Of a stretch of 64,000 bases of DNA, positions 35,778 through 44,606 are shown piece by piece (the stretch's first letter is position 1; every line of letters begins with the position of its first letter). Source of the stretch: an uncultured Prolixibacteraceae bacterium (GTDB lineage Bacteria; Bacteroidota; Bacteroidia; Bacteroidales; Prolixibacteraceae). The stretch spans positions 62,001 to 126,000 of the forward strand of contig CALGIG010000034.1 of assembly GCA_937915865.1 (NCBI GenBank), written 5' to 3'. The notes below the pieces were generated by a model, which worked only from the letters and a program-made list of their open reading frames with translations, did no database searches and was not told where the DNA came from. Position numbers and translations under genes: made by a program.

Positions 35778-36257
35778 ATGTGTTGTGAAGAGATTAACGA
35801 AAAAGCTCAGAAACCAGGCATTGAAAATGATTCAGGTCAAAACAAACAATTCCTTTTAGATCAAAGATATTTAAAAATGGCAGCAATATGGGCCCAGAAC
35901 TCTTATTGCAAGCGAAGGCAGGTAGGTGCACTACTGGTAAAAAATAAAATGATCATTTCTGACGGATACAATGGAACGCCATCTGGATTTGATAATATAT
36001 GCGAAGACGAAAACAACAAGACCTACCCATACGTTCTACATGCCGAAGCCAATGCCATTACCAAAGTAGCTAAATCGAACAACAGCAGCGACGGGGCAAC
36101 ACTGTATGTAACTTCATCTCCATGTCTTGAATGTGCAAAACTTATTATTCAGGCAGGAATAAAACGAGTGGTTTTTTACGATAATTACCATCACGACGAT
36201 GGAATCCTTCTCTTGCAGAAAGCCAATATCGATGTAGTAAAAGTTGAACTAGATTAA
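35778..36257 (+). CDS. dCMP deaminase (ComEB-type cytidine/deoxycytidylate deaminase)
   Basis: A 159-residue zinc-dependent deaminase. Zinc ligands and catalytic glutamate are visible in HAEANAI and in SSPCLECAKLI; the substrate-loop GYNGTPSGFDN is the dCMP-deaminase signature. It would convert dCMP to dUMP and supply the dTTP pathway. The first 28 residues are polar and variable. It lies 21 bases upstream of the processing-protease gene and is probably cotranscribed with it, although the two roles are not linked. Confidence 0.9.
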   Translation: MCCEEINEKAQKPGIENDSGQNKQFLLDQRYLKMAAIWAQNSYCKRRQVGALLVKNKMIISDGYNGTPSGFDNICEDENNKTYPYVLHAEANAITKVAKSNNSSDGATLYVTSSPCLECAKLIIQAGIKRVVFYDNYHHDDGILLLQKANIDVVKVELD

Positions 36258-36278
36258 CAAACAGATTTTAATTTATCC

Positions 36279-37901
36279 ATGAAAAAATATTCAATCTATA
36301 TACCCCTGCTATTGGCAATTACGTTAATTGCCGGTATTTTGATAGGCAATAAATTAAACAAAAATGCAGGTGCCGGTTATCAGACTAATTCAAAAATGAA
36401 CAAACTCGACGCTATTGTCGATTTAATTCAGAATGCATACGTCGATTCTATTTCGACCGACTCACTGGTTGAAAAAACAATACCGCAGTTACTTAAAAAC
36501 CTCGACCCGCATACTACTTATATCCCGGCCAAAGAAATGGTTGGTGTTGAAGAAGAAATGAGGGGCAATTTCGGAGGTATTGGTGTTCAGTTCTCTATAC
36601 AAAACGATACGGTAATGGTGGTTGATGTGGTTTCAGGAGGCCCTTCTTCAAAGTTGGGAATCATCCCCGGCGACCGAATTGTTAAGGTGAACGATACTTT
36701 GATGGTTGGTAAAGATGTTAAAAACGAAAAGGTCCTCTCAAAACTTCGCGGAGAGAAAGGAACTAAAGTAAATGTTGGGATTAAGCGCAAGGGGATTAAG
36801 GACCTGATGAATTACACAATTACCCGCGGAGAAATTCCGATTTACAGTGTTGACGTCAGTTATATGATTGATGAGACAACCGGCTACATTAAGGTTAGCC
36901 GCTTTGGAGAACAGACCTATGAAGAATTTATGAACGGAATGAAAGAACTGAGCCAGCAGGGAATGAAAAATGTAATTGTCGACCTGCGTGGAAATCCGGG
37001 AGGATACCTGAATGCAGTTATCCGAATGGTGAATGAGTTTCTCGAAAAAGGTAAACTTATTGTATACACCCAGGGAAATTCGCAGCCACGAAAATCATTC
37101 CAGGCCGATAGCCGTGGAATTTACCGCGACAAAGGAATTACGGTATTAATTGACGACTTTTCGGCATCGGCAAGCGAAATTTTCGCCGGAGCAATTCAGG
37201 ATAACGACCGTGGCTGGATTGTTGGTCGTCGCTCGTTTGGTAAAGGTTTGGTTCAGGAACAAATACCATTCAACGATGGTAGCGCCGTTCGTTTAACTGT
37301 TGCACGATATTACACTCCGAGTGGCCGTTGCATCCAAAAACCTTACGATAAGGGGAATGACGAATATTACAAAGACATAATGAAACGTGCCATTCATGGC
37401 GAATTTCAAAAGGCAGATAGTATAAAGTACAAAGATACAGTGAAATACAGGACTCCATCAGGACGAATTGTTCATGGCGGTGGTGGTATTATGCCCGATT
37501 TTTTTGTTCCAGCCGATACTTCGGGTTATTCCGATTATTATCAGAAGATTACTCAAAAAGGATTGGTTTACCAGTTTGCATTGGATTATGCTGACTCACA
37601 CCGAAAAGAATTAAGCAAATTTCAGGGTACTATTGATTTTGAACATTACCTCAATAAAATCAATATTCTGAACCAATTTACTGAATTTGCTGAAAAGAAA
37701 GGTGTTAAAGTAAACCACAACGACATGAAGGTTTCTTCAAAAGTAATTGATAATCAAATTAAAGCCTATATTGCACGAAATATAATCGGCGAAAAAGGCT
37801 TTTATCCGATTATTCAAAATATTGACAAAACATTACTCGAAGCAATAACCAAATCAAAACTGCCGGTTCAGCAAAATTCAATTAGTCTTGTAACTAAATA
37901 A
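36279..37901 (+). CDS. S41-family C-terminal processing peptidase (CtpA-like)
   Basis: A 540-residue periplasmic protease. An N-terminal membrane anchor (about 5-24) is followed by a PDZ domain (GIGVQFSIQNDTVMVVDVVSGGPSSKLG, described in two parts, near 98-180) and the S41 core. The catalytic dyad is S297 in FSASASEIF and K322 in SFGKGLV, spaced by 25 residues as in characterised Ctp proteases. A C-terminal helical domain extends to residue 540. The family trims or degrades envelope proteins. Its 3' end contains the -35 element of the downstream ECF promoter. Confidence 0.9.
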   Translation: MKKYSIYIPLLLAITLIAGILIGNKLNKNAGAGYQTNSKMNKLDAIVDLIQNAYVDSISTDSLVEKTIPQLLKNLDPHTTYIPAKEMVGVEEEMRGNFGGIGVQFSIQNDTVMVVDVVSGGPSSKLGIIPGDRIVKVNDTLMVGKDVKNEKVLSKLRGEKGTKVNVGIKRKGIKDLMNYTITRGEIPIYSVDVSYMIDETTGYIKVSRFGEQTYEEFMNGMKELSQQGMKNVIVDLRGNPGGYLNAVIRMVNEFLEKGKLIVYTQGNSQPRKSFQADSRGIYRDKGITVLIDDFSASASEIFAGAIQDNDRGWIVGRRSFGKGLVQEQIPFNDGSAVRLTVARYYTPSGRCIQKPYDKGNDEYYKDIMKRAIHGEFQKADSIKYKDTVKYRTPSGRIVHGGGGIMPDFFVPADTSGYSDYYQKITQKGLVYQFALDYADSHRKELSKFQGTIDFEHYLNKINILNQFTEFAEKKGVKVNHNDMKVSSKVIDNQIKAYIARNIIGEKGFYPIIQNIDKTLLEAITKSKLPVQQNSISLVTK

Positions 37902-37919
37902 AAAGTTGTTCGTCTTACG
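37889..37919 (+). promoter_or_regulatory. Putative ECF promoter of the sigma factor gene
   Basis: TGTAACT (37889-37895) and CGTCTTACG (37911-37919) are separated by 15 bases and lie 22-52 bases before the sigma gene start. The same two boxes recur upstream of the beta-barrel gene at 39469-39500. The left box overlaps the end of ctpA. Confidence 0.65.
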
Positions 37920-37940
37920 CAAAAAGTAAGCGAATAAACC

Positions 37941-38426
37941 ATGAATGTAAAAGAATACAACCAATCGGTTGATCTTTATTCAGACAATGTTTTCAGATTT
38001 ATCCTGAAGAATATCAAAGACGAAGAACGTGCCCGCGATATTGTTCAGGATAGCTATGAGAAGTTATGGCGAAACGCCGAAAACGTTAGTTTTGATAAAG
38101 TAAAATCGTACCTGTTTACTACCGCTTACCACACCATGATTGACATTTTAAGGAAAGACAAACGCCAAACTTATATGGCGGACTACCAGATTCCTGAAGA
38201 TGTGCACGACCGGCAATATTCTGACTTGGCTGAAGTACTGAATGAAGCTGTAAGACAACTGCCCGATATTCAGCAAACCGTTGTTATGTTGCGCGATTAT
38301 GAAGGATATTCGTATAAAGAAATAGGCGATATTACTGAGTTAACCGAAACACAGGTAAAAGTTTATATATACCGGGCAAGGGTTTTCCTGAAAAATTATA
38401 TCGGAAAAATGGAGGCAGTACTATGA
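37941..38426 (+). CDS. ECF-family RNA polymerase sigma factor
   Basis: A 161-residue sigma-70 of the extracytoplasmic-function class. Region 2 (residues 10-70) reads VFRFILKNIKDEERARDIVQDSYEKLWRN in two halves, and region 4 (about 105-155) has the helix-turn-helix YSYKEIGDITELTETQVKVYIYRAR. Its neighbours complete a typical envelope-stress unit: the overlapping downstream gene (ATGA at 38423) encodes a membrane protein that is the likely anti-sigma, and a beta-barrel gene follows. A shared promoter motif before this gene and the barrel gene indicates autoregulation. Confidence 0.92.
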   Translation: MNVKEYNQSVDLYSDNVFRFILKNIKDEERARDIVQDSYEKLWRNAENVSFDKVKSYLFTTAYHTMIDILRKDKRQTYMADYQIPEDVHDRQYSDLAEVLNEAVRQLPDIQQTVVMLRDYEGYSYKEIGDITELTETQVKVYIYRARVFLKNYIGKMEAVL

Positions 38427-39463
38427 TAACCAGAGATAATTACGAGGCATTGTTCATTGACTACCTGGAAGGTAATCTGCCAGAAAACGAAATCGATCAG
38501 TTTTTGGATTTTCTTAATCAGAACCCTGATTTGAAAGAAGAATTACACCGTTTTGAAGATGTTTTTCTGCCGGAAGAACATGTTGTTTATAACGAAAAGC
38601 AAAAGCTACACAAAAGTTTGGCTGACGAAGCTCTTCGTCTTGAGAATAAAACTATTGCTTACATGGAGGGAGATTTAGAGAAAAATGAACGAAAATTGTT
38701 CGAATCATACCTTGAAACCCAACCAAAACTGCGGAAAGAATACGAGTTATTTACCAAAACAAAGCTGGTTCCTGATTTGTCGGTAAAATTTGCACCTAAA
38801 AACAAACTATATCATAAGCCAATCCAAACACTTGTTTTAAATTGGGTCGCTCGTGCAGCTGCCATTGTTGTTTTAACCTGGGGAATAGGTTCGCTTTTTC
38901 AAACACCCAATAAACCAAAGATCGCCCAAAACAAAACTGAAGTCATACAAACAAAACCCAATGCAAATGGACCTGAACTTGCGACAGAAACAAAAGTAAT
39001 ATCCCAGGCAACGCTCCGTGAAAATAAAGAATTAGCCGAAAAAAATGAAACAGGAAAAGTTAGCAGGAAGGATGATTCCATTCAGGAAAAGACAGAAATA
39101 AAACAGTTGGTACTACCTGAACGTGTAGATGAAACATCAATTATTTTGGCTGAAATTTCTCCGATTAATACCCGGCTTGAAACAGAACTGGATTTGCATT
39201 TAGCAATAAGCCAAACAAATAATATAACTCCTATTAATGAAACGCCACGAGTTATGAGCGTTGAAGAGTTTTTGGCACTGCGAGCCAAAAAAGTAGGCAA
39301 AGAAGGTTTATTTTCGGCCCAACGTATTGCACGTCTGGGTTTAACCATTGCTTCAGAAATTTCGGGCGAAAGGATTGGTTATAAAGAAAAGGACGGCAAG
39401 ATTACCAGCGTTGAATTTGAAAGCAAGTTGATGGCTTTTTCAATTCCTTTGGAAAAAAGATAA
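38423..39463 (+). CDS. Putative membrane anti-sigma factor
   Basis: A 346-residue protein coupled to the sigma gene by a 4-base overlap; GGAGG seven bases upstream supports the start. One membrane helix is visible (about 134-154, LVLNWVARAAAIVVLTWGI), giving a cytoplasmic N-terminal domain of about 130 residues with repeated LPENEIDQFLDFL and LEKNERKLFESYLE motifs, and a periplasmic C-terminal part. No zinc-binding anti-sigma HxxxCxxC motif is visible, so the assignment rests on position and topology. The periplasmic tail ends in a basic segment of unknown role. Confidence 0.7.
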   Translation: MITRDNYEALFIDYLEGNLPENEIDQFLDFLNQNPDLKEELHRFEDVFLPEEHVVYNEKQKLHKSLADEALRLENKTIAYMEGDLEKNERKLFESYLETQPKLRKEYELFTKTKLVPDLSVKFAPKNKLYHKPIQTLVLNWVARAAAIVVLTWGIGSLFQTPNKPKIAQNKTEVIQTKPNANGPELATETKVISQATLRENKELAEKNETGKVSRKDDSIQEKTEIKQLVLPERVDETSIILAEISPINTRLETELDLHLAISQTNNITPINETPRVMSVEEFLALRAKKVGKEGLFSAQRIARLGLTIASEISGERIGYKEKDGKITSVEFESKLMAFSIPLEKR

Positions 39464-39468
39464 AGAGC

Positions 39469-39500
39469 TGTAACATTTCGAAACGCCTTATCGTCTTACG
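39469..39500 (+). promoter_or_regulatory. Putative ECF promoter of the beta-barrel gene
   Basis: TGTAACA (39469-39475) and CGTCTTACG (39492-39500) are separated by 16 bases and end 21 bases before the start at 39522. The boxes match those before the ECF sigma gene. Confidence 0.65.
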
Positions 39501-39521
39501 GCAAATTTTAAAACAAAAGCC

Positions 39522-40397
39522 ATGAAACAAATTATTCTCTCGTTAGCAGTAATTATAACATTAAGCTTCAACCTTAAAGCTCAGGAAATCAAAAATGATA
39601 AGTTGATAAAGGACAACATTCTTTTAGTTGATCAGGCTGATACAACAGCGAAAAAGGTAAAAGCTGATACAACAGTTGTCAGGTTGGGTAAAAAGGATGT
39701 AAAAGTGATTGACCACGATGGTGGTACCGAAATTATTTGGGGTAAAAGAAAAAACAAAGACTGGAAAGACAAATCAGACAAATTTGATGGGCACTGGGAA
39801 GGTATTGAATTTGGGTTTAACTCGTTTGCAAAGCCCGATTACAGTATGTATACTTCAGCCAATAAGGATTTTATGTCGCTTAATCAAGGAAAATCTCTTG
39901 AGTTCAATTTCAACTTTTACGAACTAAACATTGGCCTTAGTAAAAATTATATTGGACTGGTTTCCGGGATGGGCCTAAGTTTCAACAATTATCGTTTCGA
40001 AAATGATTTCACCCTTGAAAAGGGTAGTAACCGAACCGAACCGATTGCACTTGACCCGAATAACCTGGAAAAAACCAAGCTCGTAGTAAGTTACCTAAAT
40101 GTGCCTTTACTGCTCGAATGTCAAATTCCTGTAAACCAACATGAAGGACGTTTATTTTTAAGTGCAGGTGTCGTTGGTGGTGTGAAAATTGGTTCGCATA
40201 CCAAAGTTAAATATGGTAATAATAAGGAAAAAGATCGTAGCGGGTTCAATATCAATTCGTTCAATTATGCTGCAACCGCACGGATTGGATATAAGGATAT
40301 AGCTTTATTTGCCAAATATAGTTTAACACCATTTTTTGCAGACGGAAAAGGCCCCGAACTTACACCATTTACTATCGGAATTAGCTTCACGGATTAA
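39522..40397 (+). CDS. Outer-membrane beta-barrel protein of the ECF regulon
   Basis: A 291-residue exported protein. A signal peptide ends at LKAQ. After a 60-residue polar linker with a KADTT repeat, alternating strands with aromatic girdle residues begin (HWEGIEFGFNSFAKPDYSMY, NFNFYELNIGLSK) and the protein ends in SFTD; this resembles the small porin-like outer-membrane group of Bacteroidota. The role is unknown. It has its own ECF-type promoter and a terminator, and follows the sigma and putative anti-sigma genes. Confidence 0.78.
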   Translation: MKQIILSLAVIITLSFNLKAQEIKNDKLIKDNILLVDQADTTAKKVKADTTVVRLGKKDVKVIDHDGGTEIIWGKRKNKDWKDKSDKFDGHWEGIEFGFNSFAKPDYSMYTSANKDFMSLNQGKSLEFNFNFYELNIGLSKNYIGLVSGMGLSFNNYRFENDFTLEKGSNRTEPIALDPNNLEKTKLVVSYLNVPLLLECQIPVNQHEGRLFLSAGVVGGVKIGSHTKVKYGNNKEKDRSGFNINSFNYAATARIGYKDIALFAKYSLTPFFADGKGPELTPFTIGISFTD

Positions 40398-40420
40398 TAC
40401 AGAAACAATGTTCAGAAACG

Positions 40421-40470
40421 TCGAAAAGGAATTTGTCAGTACTGATAAACTCCTTTTCGATTTTAAAATT
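40421..40470 (+). terminator. Large palindromic terminator of the beta-barrel gene
   Basis: A 40-base near-palindrome (40421-40460), starting TCGAAAAGGA and ending TCCTTTTCGA with two internal mismatches, followed by TTTT. It lies 23 bases after the barrel stop. Each arm is about 20 bases, unusually long for an intrinsic terminator. Confidence 0.75.
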
Positions 40471-40671
40471 TCTATGGTAAAAAGAATTTTGATCGACGCA
40501 GATTGCGTATGGGGTTTACGGACGAATGGCCTTACCACATCGGTTTACTGATTGTATCATCAAACTGGCAGACATTGTATAAAAAACGGTTTAATATCAT
40601 TATTCAAAAATAACAAAGTGCCTATTTTATATTCTTTTTCTGCCGGAATCCAACCGGCTTCATTTCAAGTA

Positions 40672-43449
40672 CTAATTTTTGTAAGGTATAGTAAACAAAA
40701 AAGAAGACCCTTTGCCAAGTTCTGATTCAAGCCAAATACGGCCACCCATCAGCTCAACCAGGTTTTTCGATATTGCCAGGCCAAGCCCATTTCCGCCAAA
40801 CTTTCTATTGTACGAGGTTTCCACCTGCCTGAACCGATCAAATATTTGTGTGTGATATTTAGAAGCTATTCCAATCCCACTGTCAGAAACTATAAATTCA
40901 AGGTTCTTTTCGAGTTTGCGAACTCCAAGTTCAATATACCCTTTATAAGTAAATTTCAATGCATTACCCAGTAAGTTAGTGAATATTTGCTTAAGTCGTT
41001 CATAGTCGGCATCTATTAAGCAGCTATGGATTGTTTCAGAAAGTTTAATTCTGAATTCTAATCCTTTACTTTCAATTTTGTGACGGAACATTACGTCAAT
41101 TTCACGAACTATCTTTAATATTGGAATTGATGTAAGCCGGATATTGATTTCGCCTGCTTCAATTTTTGATATATCCACAATATCGTTAATGATATTGAGC
41201 AGGTTATTGCCGTTATTTACTATTTGCCCGATAAATTCTTTTTTTTGTTTCTCCTCAAATTCCTCATAAGTCAATAACTCCGAAAAGCCAATAATGCTAT
41301 TCAACGGAGTTCTTATTTCATGGCTCATGTTTGCCAAGAAAGCTGATTTCAGGCGGTCGCTTTCAATTGCTCGTTCCTTTGCAACAATTAATTCAGCTTC
41401 CATTTTTTTTCTTTCGCTAATATCTTCTTTAATAGCAATATAGTTGGTGATTTCATTTTTTTCGTTTTTTATTGATGTAATTGTAGCGCTTTCCCAAAAC
41501 AATTCACCATTCTTTTTTCGATTGTGAAATTCGCCACGCCAGACTTCGCCTGATGAAATTGTCGTCCAAAGGTCAGCATACGCTTCAGGGTTCATATCAC
41601 CCGATTTTAATATTCTTGGATTCTTGCCTATAATTTCTTCCTGCGAATAACCTGTAAGTTTAAAAAACTTTGGATTTGCATATTCAATGTTTCCTTCCAG
41701 ATCGGTAATCACAATGGTCGTCGGACTTTGTTCAATCCCTTTTGAAAGTTTTAAAATAGTTTCATTGGCAAGTTTTTGTTCTGTAATATCGCGGCCAATC
41801 CCAACCAATCCAATTACTTTCCCTGATTGATTTGTTAATGGAATTTTGGTGGTTAGGGTCCATCTCCGTCCTCCTTTAATATTCGAAAAGCTTTCTTCTT
41901 TATTGATAATTGATTTGCTATACTTTACAACAATTAAATCGTCTTTATAGCTTTGGAGTCCTTCATTGTTTGGGAAAAGGTCCAAATCAGTTTTTCCAAT
42001 AATTTCTGATTCCGACGAAAATCCCAGTTTTTCAAAATCAGTTATATTCGAAACTATTTTCCGGCAGCTTATATCTTTAACATAGATACTTACAGGTAAA
42101 TTATCGATTAAGGTACGAAGAAGTGTACGTTCTGCTTTTAACGTATCTTCAGCATGTTTTTTATCCGTTATATCTCTTAAAATTCCGCCAATACCCGTTT
42201 TATTGTCTTTAAGCTTGATCGGAAATTTAATTACTTCAAAGATTCTGTCTCCCAGTTTTTCTTCAACTGAAATTTGAGACAATGTTTCCAGGACTTTTTT
42301 GTCAGATGATATACAAGGGCTTATTAATGAGAATTGTGCCAACTCCTGATCTGTTTTCATAAACAGCTCATCATTTGATTTTCTGAAAAAGGAAGCCATA
42401 GCATCATTTGCCATCAGGTATCGGAAATTTTCATCCTTCACAAAAATCATGTCGGTATCTGCATTTACAAAAGCATTATACCGTGCTTCGCTTTCAATCA
42501 GTGCTTGTTTTGCTAATTTACTCTGTGTTACATCATTAATAATAGTGATGAAATACAGAGGGATACCATCGGAATTACGTTGAAGAAAAGTTGACACTTC
42601 TGCCCAAACGATGCTTCCGTCCTTATGAATATATCTTTTTTCAAACTTTGCTTCATCGATAAGGCCTTTGAGCATTTTATTGCAGTAATTGTTCGACACA
42701 AATTCATCTTCAGGATGGTTAATTGTCAAGAATGTACTTTGTGTAATTTCTTCATTCGAATAACCAAGCATTTCACAAAAAGCACGGTTTACCTGCAAAG
42801 AACCATCTAATCCGGTAAATAATTTGGGTACTGGTGAATGCTCAAATAAATTTCGAAATTTTTTCTCGTTTTCAGATAAAGCTTTATTTACCAAATTTTT
42901 TTCCTGAATGAGTTTTGCTTTCTGAACGTTCTGATAGGCTTTCTCCGACAATTGACCAGCCATAGTATAAAGTAATTCCGCAATTTGTTGGAATTGGTCA
43001 ACCGACATGGAAGGAATATTGAAGTAAGCTTTGGTAAATTCTTTTAAATCAGCACCAATCTCACATGCGTACCTAACTATTTCATCATCATTATGCTGCA
43101 AATGACGAACTTGACCAATAAGCCATGTTGCTACATGTATACCACCAACTGTAATACTTACACCAGCATCCCAAAGTCCACTTCCTGAACATTGCTGCAC
43201 AATTGGTCCGTGAGGATTGTATCTTCCAATCATGGCCTCAGAAAGCATACAATTGGCTAAACCTTTTTCGGCACAGTGTATTATGTTATGGCATAAGTGA
43301 CTAAAATTACTTGGCCGCGTAATGTAAACGCCATCAGGACTTGTAATTAGTGAAGCCACGCCTAATGTAGCCGAAAACTGATCTTGCAATTTTTGTAATT
43401 CATTGATATCAAACAACTCATCAAAAACAATCGCTATCGGTTGTTCCAT
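40672..43449 (-). CDS. PocR-PAS multi-domain histidine kinase
   Basis: A 925-residue cytoplasmic sensor kinase. The N-terminal PocR ligand-binding domain (about 15-175) includes FSHLCHNIIHCAEKGLANC and DAGVSITVGGIHVATW. At least four PAS/PAC repeats follow (about 195-690; for example TITNDVTQSK-like and ITEQKLANE spacers), then HisKA with phospho-acceptor H710 (NMSHEIRTPLN) and a HATPase domain with GNGLGLAISK. I chose the ATG at 43449 because GGAGG lies eight bases upstream; the TTG at 43473 would put that site inside the gene. There is no cognate regulator adjacent; PocR domains sense small hydrocarbon-type ligands in characterised proteins. Confidence 0.88.
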   Translation of the reverse strand: MEQPIAIVFDELFDINELQKLQDQFSATLGVASLITSPDGVYITRPSNFSHLCHNIIHCAEKGLANCMLSEAMIGRYNPHGPIVQQCSGSGLWDAGVSITVGGIHVATWLIGQVRHLQHNDDEIVRYACEIGADLKEFTKAYFNIPSMSVDQFQQIAELLYTMAGQLSEKAYQNVQKAKLIQEKNLVNKALSENEKKFRNLFEHSPVPKLFTGLDGSLQVNRAFCEMLGYSNEEITQSTFLTINHPEDEFVSNNYCNKMLKGLIDEAKFEKRYIHKDGSIVWAEVSTFLQRNSDGIPLYFITIINDVTQSKLAKQALIESEARYNAFVNADTDMIFVKDENFRYLMANDAMASFFRKSNDELFMKTDQELAQFSLISPCISSDKKVLETLSQISVEEKLGDRIFEVIKFPIKLKDNKTGIGGILRDITDKKHAEDTLKAERTLLRTLIDNLPVSIYVKDISCRKIVSNITDFEKLGFSSESEIIGKTDLDLFPNNEGLQSYKDDLIVVKYSKSIINKEESFSNIKGGRRWTLTTKIPLTNQSGKVIGLVGIGRDITEQKLANETILKLSKGIEQSPTTIVITDLEGNIEYANPKFFKLTGYSQEEIIGKNPRILKSGDMNPEAYADLWTTISSGEVWRGEFHNRKKNGELFWESATITSIKNEKNEITNYIAIKEDISERKKMEAELIVAKERAIESDRLKSAFLANMSHEIRTPLNSIIGFSELLTYEEFEEKQKKEFIGQIVNNGNNLLNIINDIVDISKIEAGEINIRLTSIPILKIVREIDVMFRHKIESKGLEFRIKLSETIHSCLIDADYERLKQIFTNLLGNALKFTYKGYIELGVRKLEKNLEFIVSDSGIGIASKYHTQIFDRFRQVETSYNRKFGGNGLGLAISKNLVELMGGRIWLESELGKGSSFLFTIPYKN

Positions 43450-43626
43450 TTTCACTTCCTCCCCTGTTCTCAAAAATTTATAGACAAGAATTAATAAGTG
43501 ATAATGGTGGAAAAAATCATTTAAATATGTAATTTATTTTGATTAAAAAAGAAAAAATTAAAAAATGATTTTTGATCTTTCCCATTTTTTGGTACCGTTG
43601 TATTTTTGTTTTTAAATATTTGATAA

Positions 43627-43689
43627 AATGAAATAGTCATAAGAGCAAATACTCATATAAACCAAAAATGTATAAATGGCTATTCCATG
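43627..43689 (+). promoter_or_regulatory. 63-bp inverted-repeat element, copy A (upstream of pepE)
   Basis: Left arm AATGAAATAGTCAT and right arm ATGGCTATTCCATG flank a 35-base spacer. The element ends 64 bases before the pepE ATG. It matches copy B at 47742-47804 on the other strand at 49 of 63 positions by my count, with the same arm and spacer lengths. Function unknown. Confidence 0.65.
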
Positions 43690-43753
43690 CGTTGGATTGT
43701 TCGACTAAAATAAAATGTTAATACGCAGATTATAAGATGATAAACAAAAATAT

Positions 43754-44458
43754 ATGAAACTATTGCTTATTAGTAATTCGACCATGCCCGGAGAGGCATA
43801 TCTCGATTACCCAAAACATGAAATTAGAAAATTTCTGGGAGAAAAACCTCTTACAATCCTATTTATTCCTTATGCAGCAGTTACTTTCTCATTCGATATT
43901 TACGAGCAAAAAGTATCTGAACGATTTGCCGAATTGGGATTTTCTGTAAAAAGTATTCACCATTCTTCCGATCCGGTAAAAGCGGTTCGCGAAGCCGAAG
44001 CAATTGTTGTAGGGGGTGGCAATACATGGCAATTGGTATGTATGTTACACGATAATAAGCTGATCAATCCCATCCGTGAAAAAGTAATGAATGGAACTCC
44101 TTACGTTGGATGGAGCGCCGGATCGAACGTAGCATGCCCAACCCTGCGCACCACTAACGACATGCCTATTATCGACCCCAAAAGTTTTGACACTATAGGA
44201 TTGGTGCCTTTCCAAATTAATCCACATTACCTAGACGCCAATCCTGAAGGTCATGGTGGTGAAACACGCGAGCAACGTATCGAAGAATTTATAGCTGTCA
44301 ACCCTGATGTTTATGTGGTTGGATTGCGTGAAGGTACTATGTTGCATGTGGAAAACCGCCAGATGAAACTGATTGGTAACCGTACTGCCCGAATATTCAA
44401 AAAAGGGAATGTATCAATCGAGTTAAGTTCTGATGATGATTTCAGCTTTTTGCTTTAG
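43754..44458 (+). CDS. pepE: Peptidase E (alpha-aspartyl dipeptidase)
   Basis: A 234-residue serine dipeptidase of MEROPS family S51, which cleaves Asp-Xaa dipeptides in the cytoplasm. The signature GWSAGSNVACPT contains the nucleophile; the oxyanion loop VVGGGNTWQLV and the DMPI segment with the catalytic Asp/His context are present. Length is normal. The start is an ATG after an AT-rich leader. It is a single gene bracketed by a 63-bp inverted-repeat element upstream and a 38-nt hairpin downstream, both of which have copies around the histidine kinase/PepSY unit. Confidence 0.92.
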   Translation: MKLLLISNSTMPGEAYLDYPKHEIRKFLGEKPLTILFIPYAAVTFSFDIYEQKVSERFAELGFSVKSIHHSSDPVKAVREAEAIVVGGGNTWQLVCMLHDNKLINPIREKVMNGTPYVGWSAGSNVACPTLRTTNDMPIIDPKSFDTIGLVPFQINPHYLDANPEGHGGETREQRIEEFIAVNPDVYVVGLREGTMLHVENRQMKLIGNRTARIFKKGNVSIELSSDDDFSFLL

Positions 44459-44476
44459 TGGTCAAATTCTGAAAAT

Positions 44477-44518
44477 GACAAAACCCGATCTGTAATTAAA
44501 TGCAAGTCGGGTTTTGTT
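44477..44518 (+). terminator. Terminator hairpin of pepE (copy of the hairpin at 45857-45895)
   Basis: Stem ACAAAACCCGA / TCGGGTTTTGT with a loop containing TGTAATTAA. Reading the other hairpin on its own minus strand, 35 of 38 bases are identical. It follows the pepE stop by about 20 bases. Confidence 0.8.
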
Positions 44519-44606
44519 AATTCTATTTATACATGCGGGATACCGAATCGAAGCTTTCCGATAGAATCTCGTGGCACTTTAATTATATTTTTCCTGAAGT
44601 ATATTA

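Noticed and set aside
40509..40613. Open frame of 34 codons after the barrel gene
   Set aside because: It starts in a stretch with no ribosome-binding site and no recognisable pattern; treated as chance.
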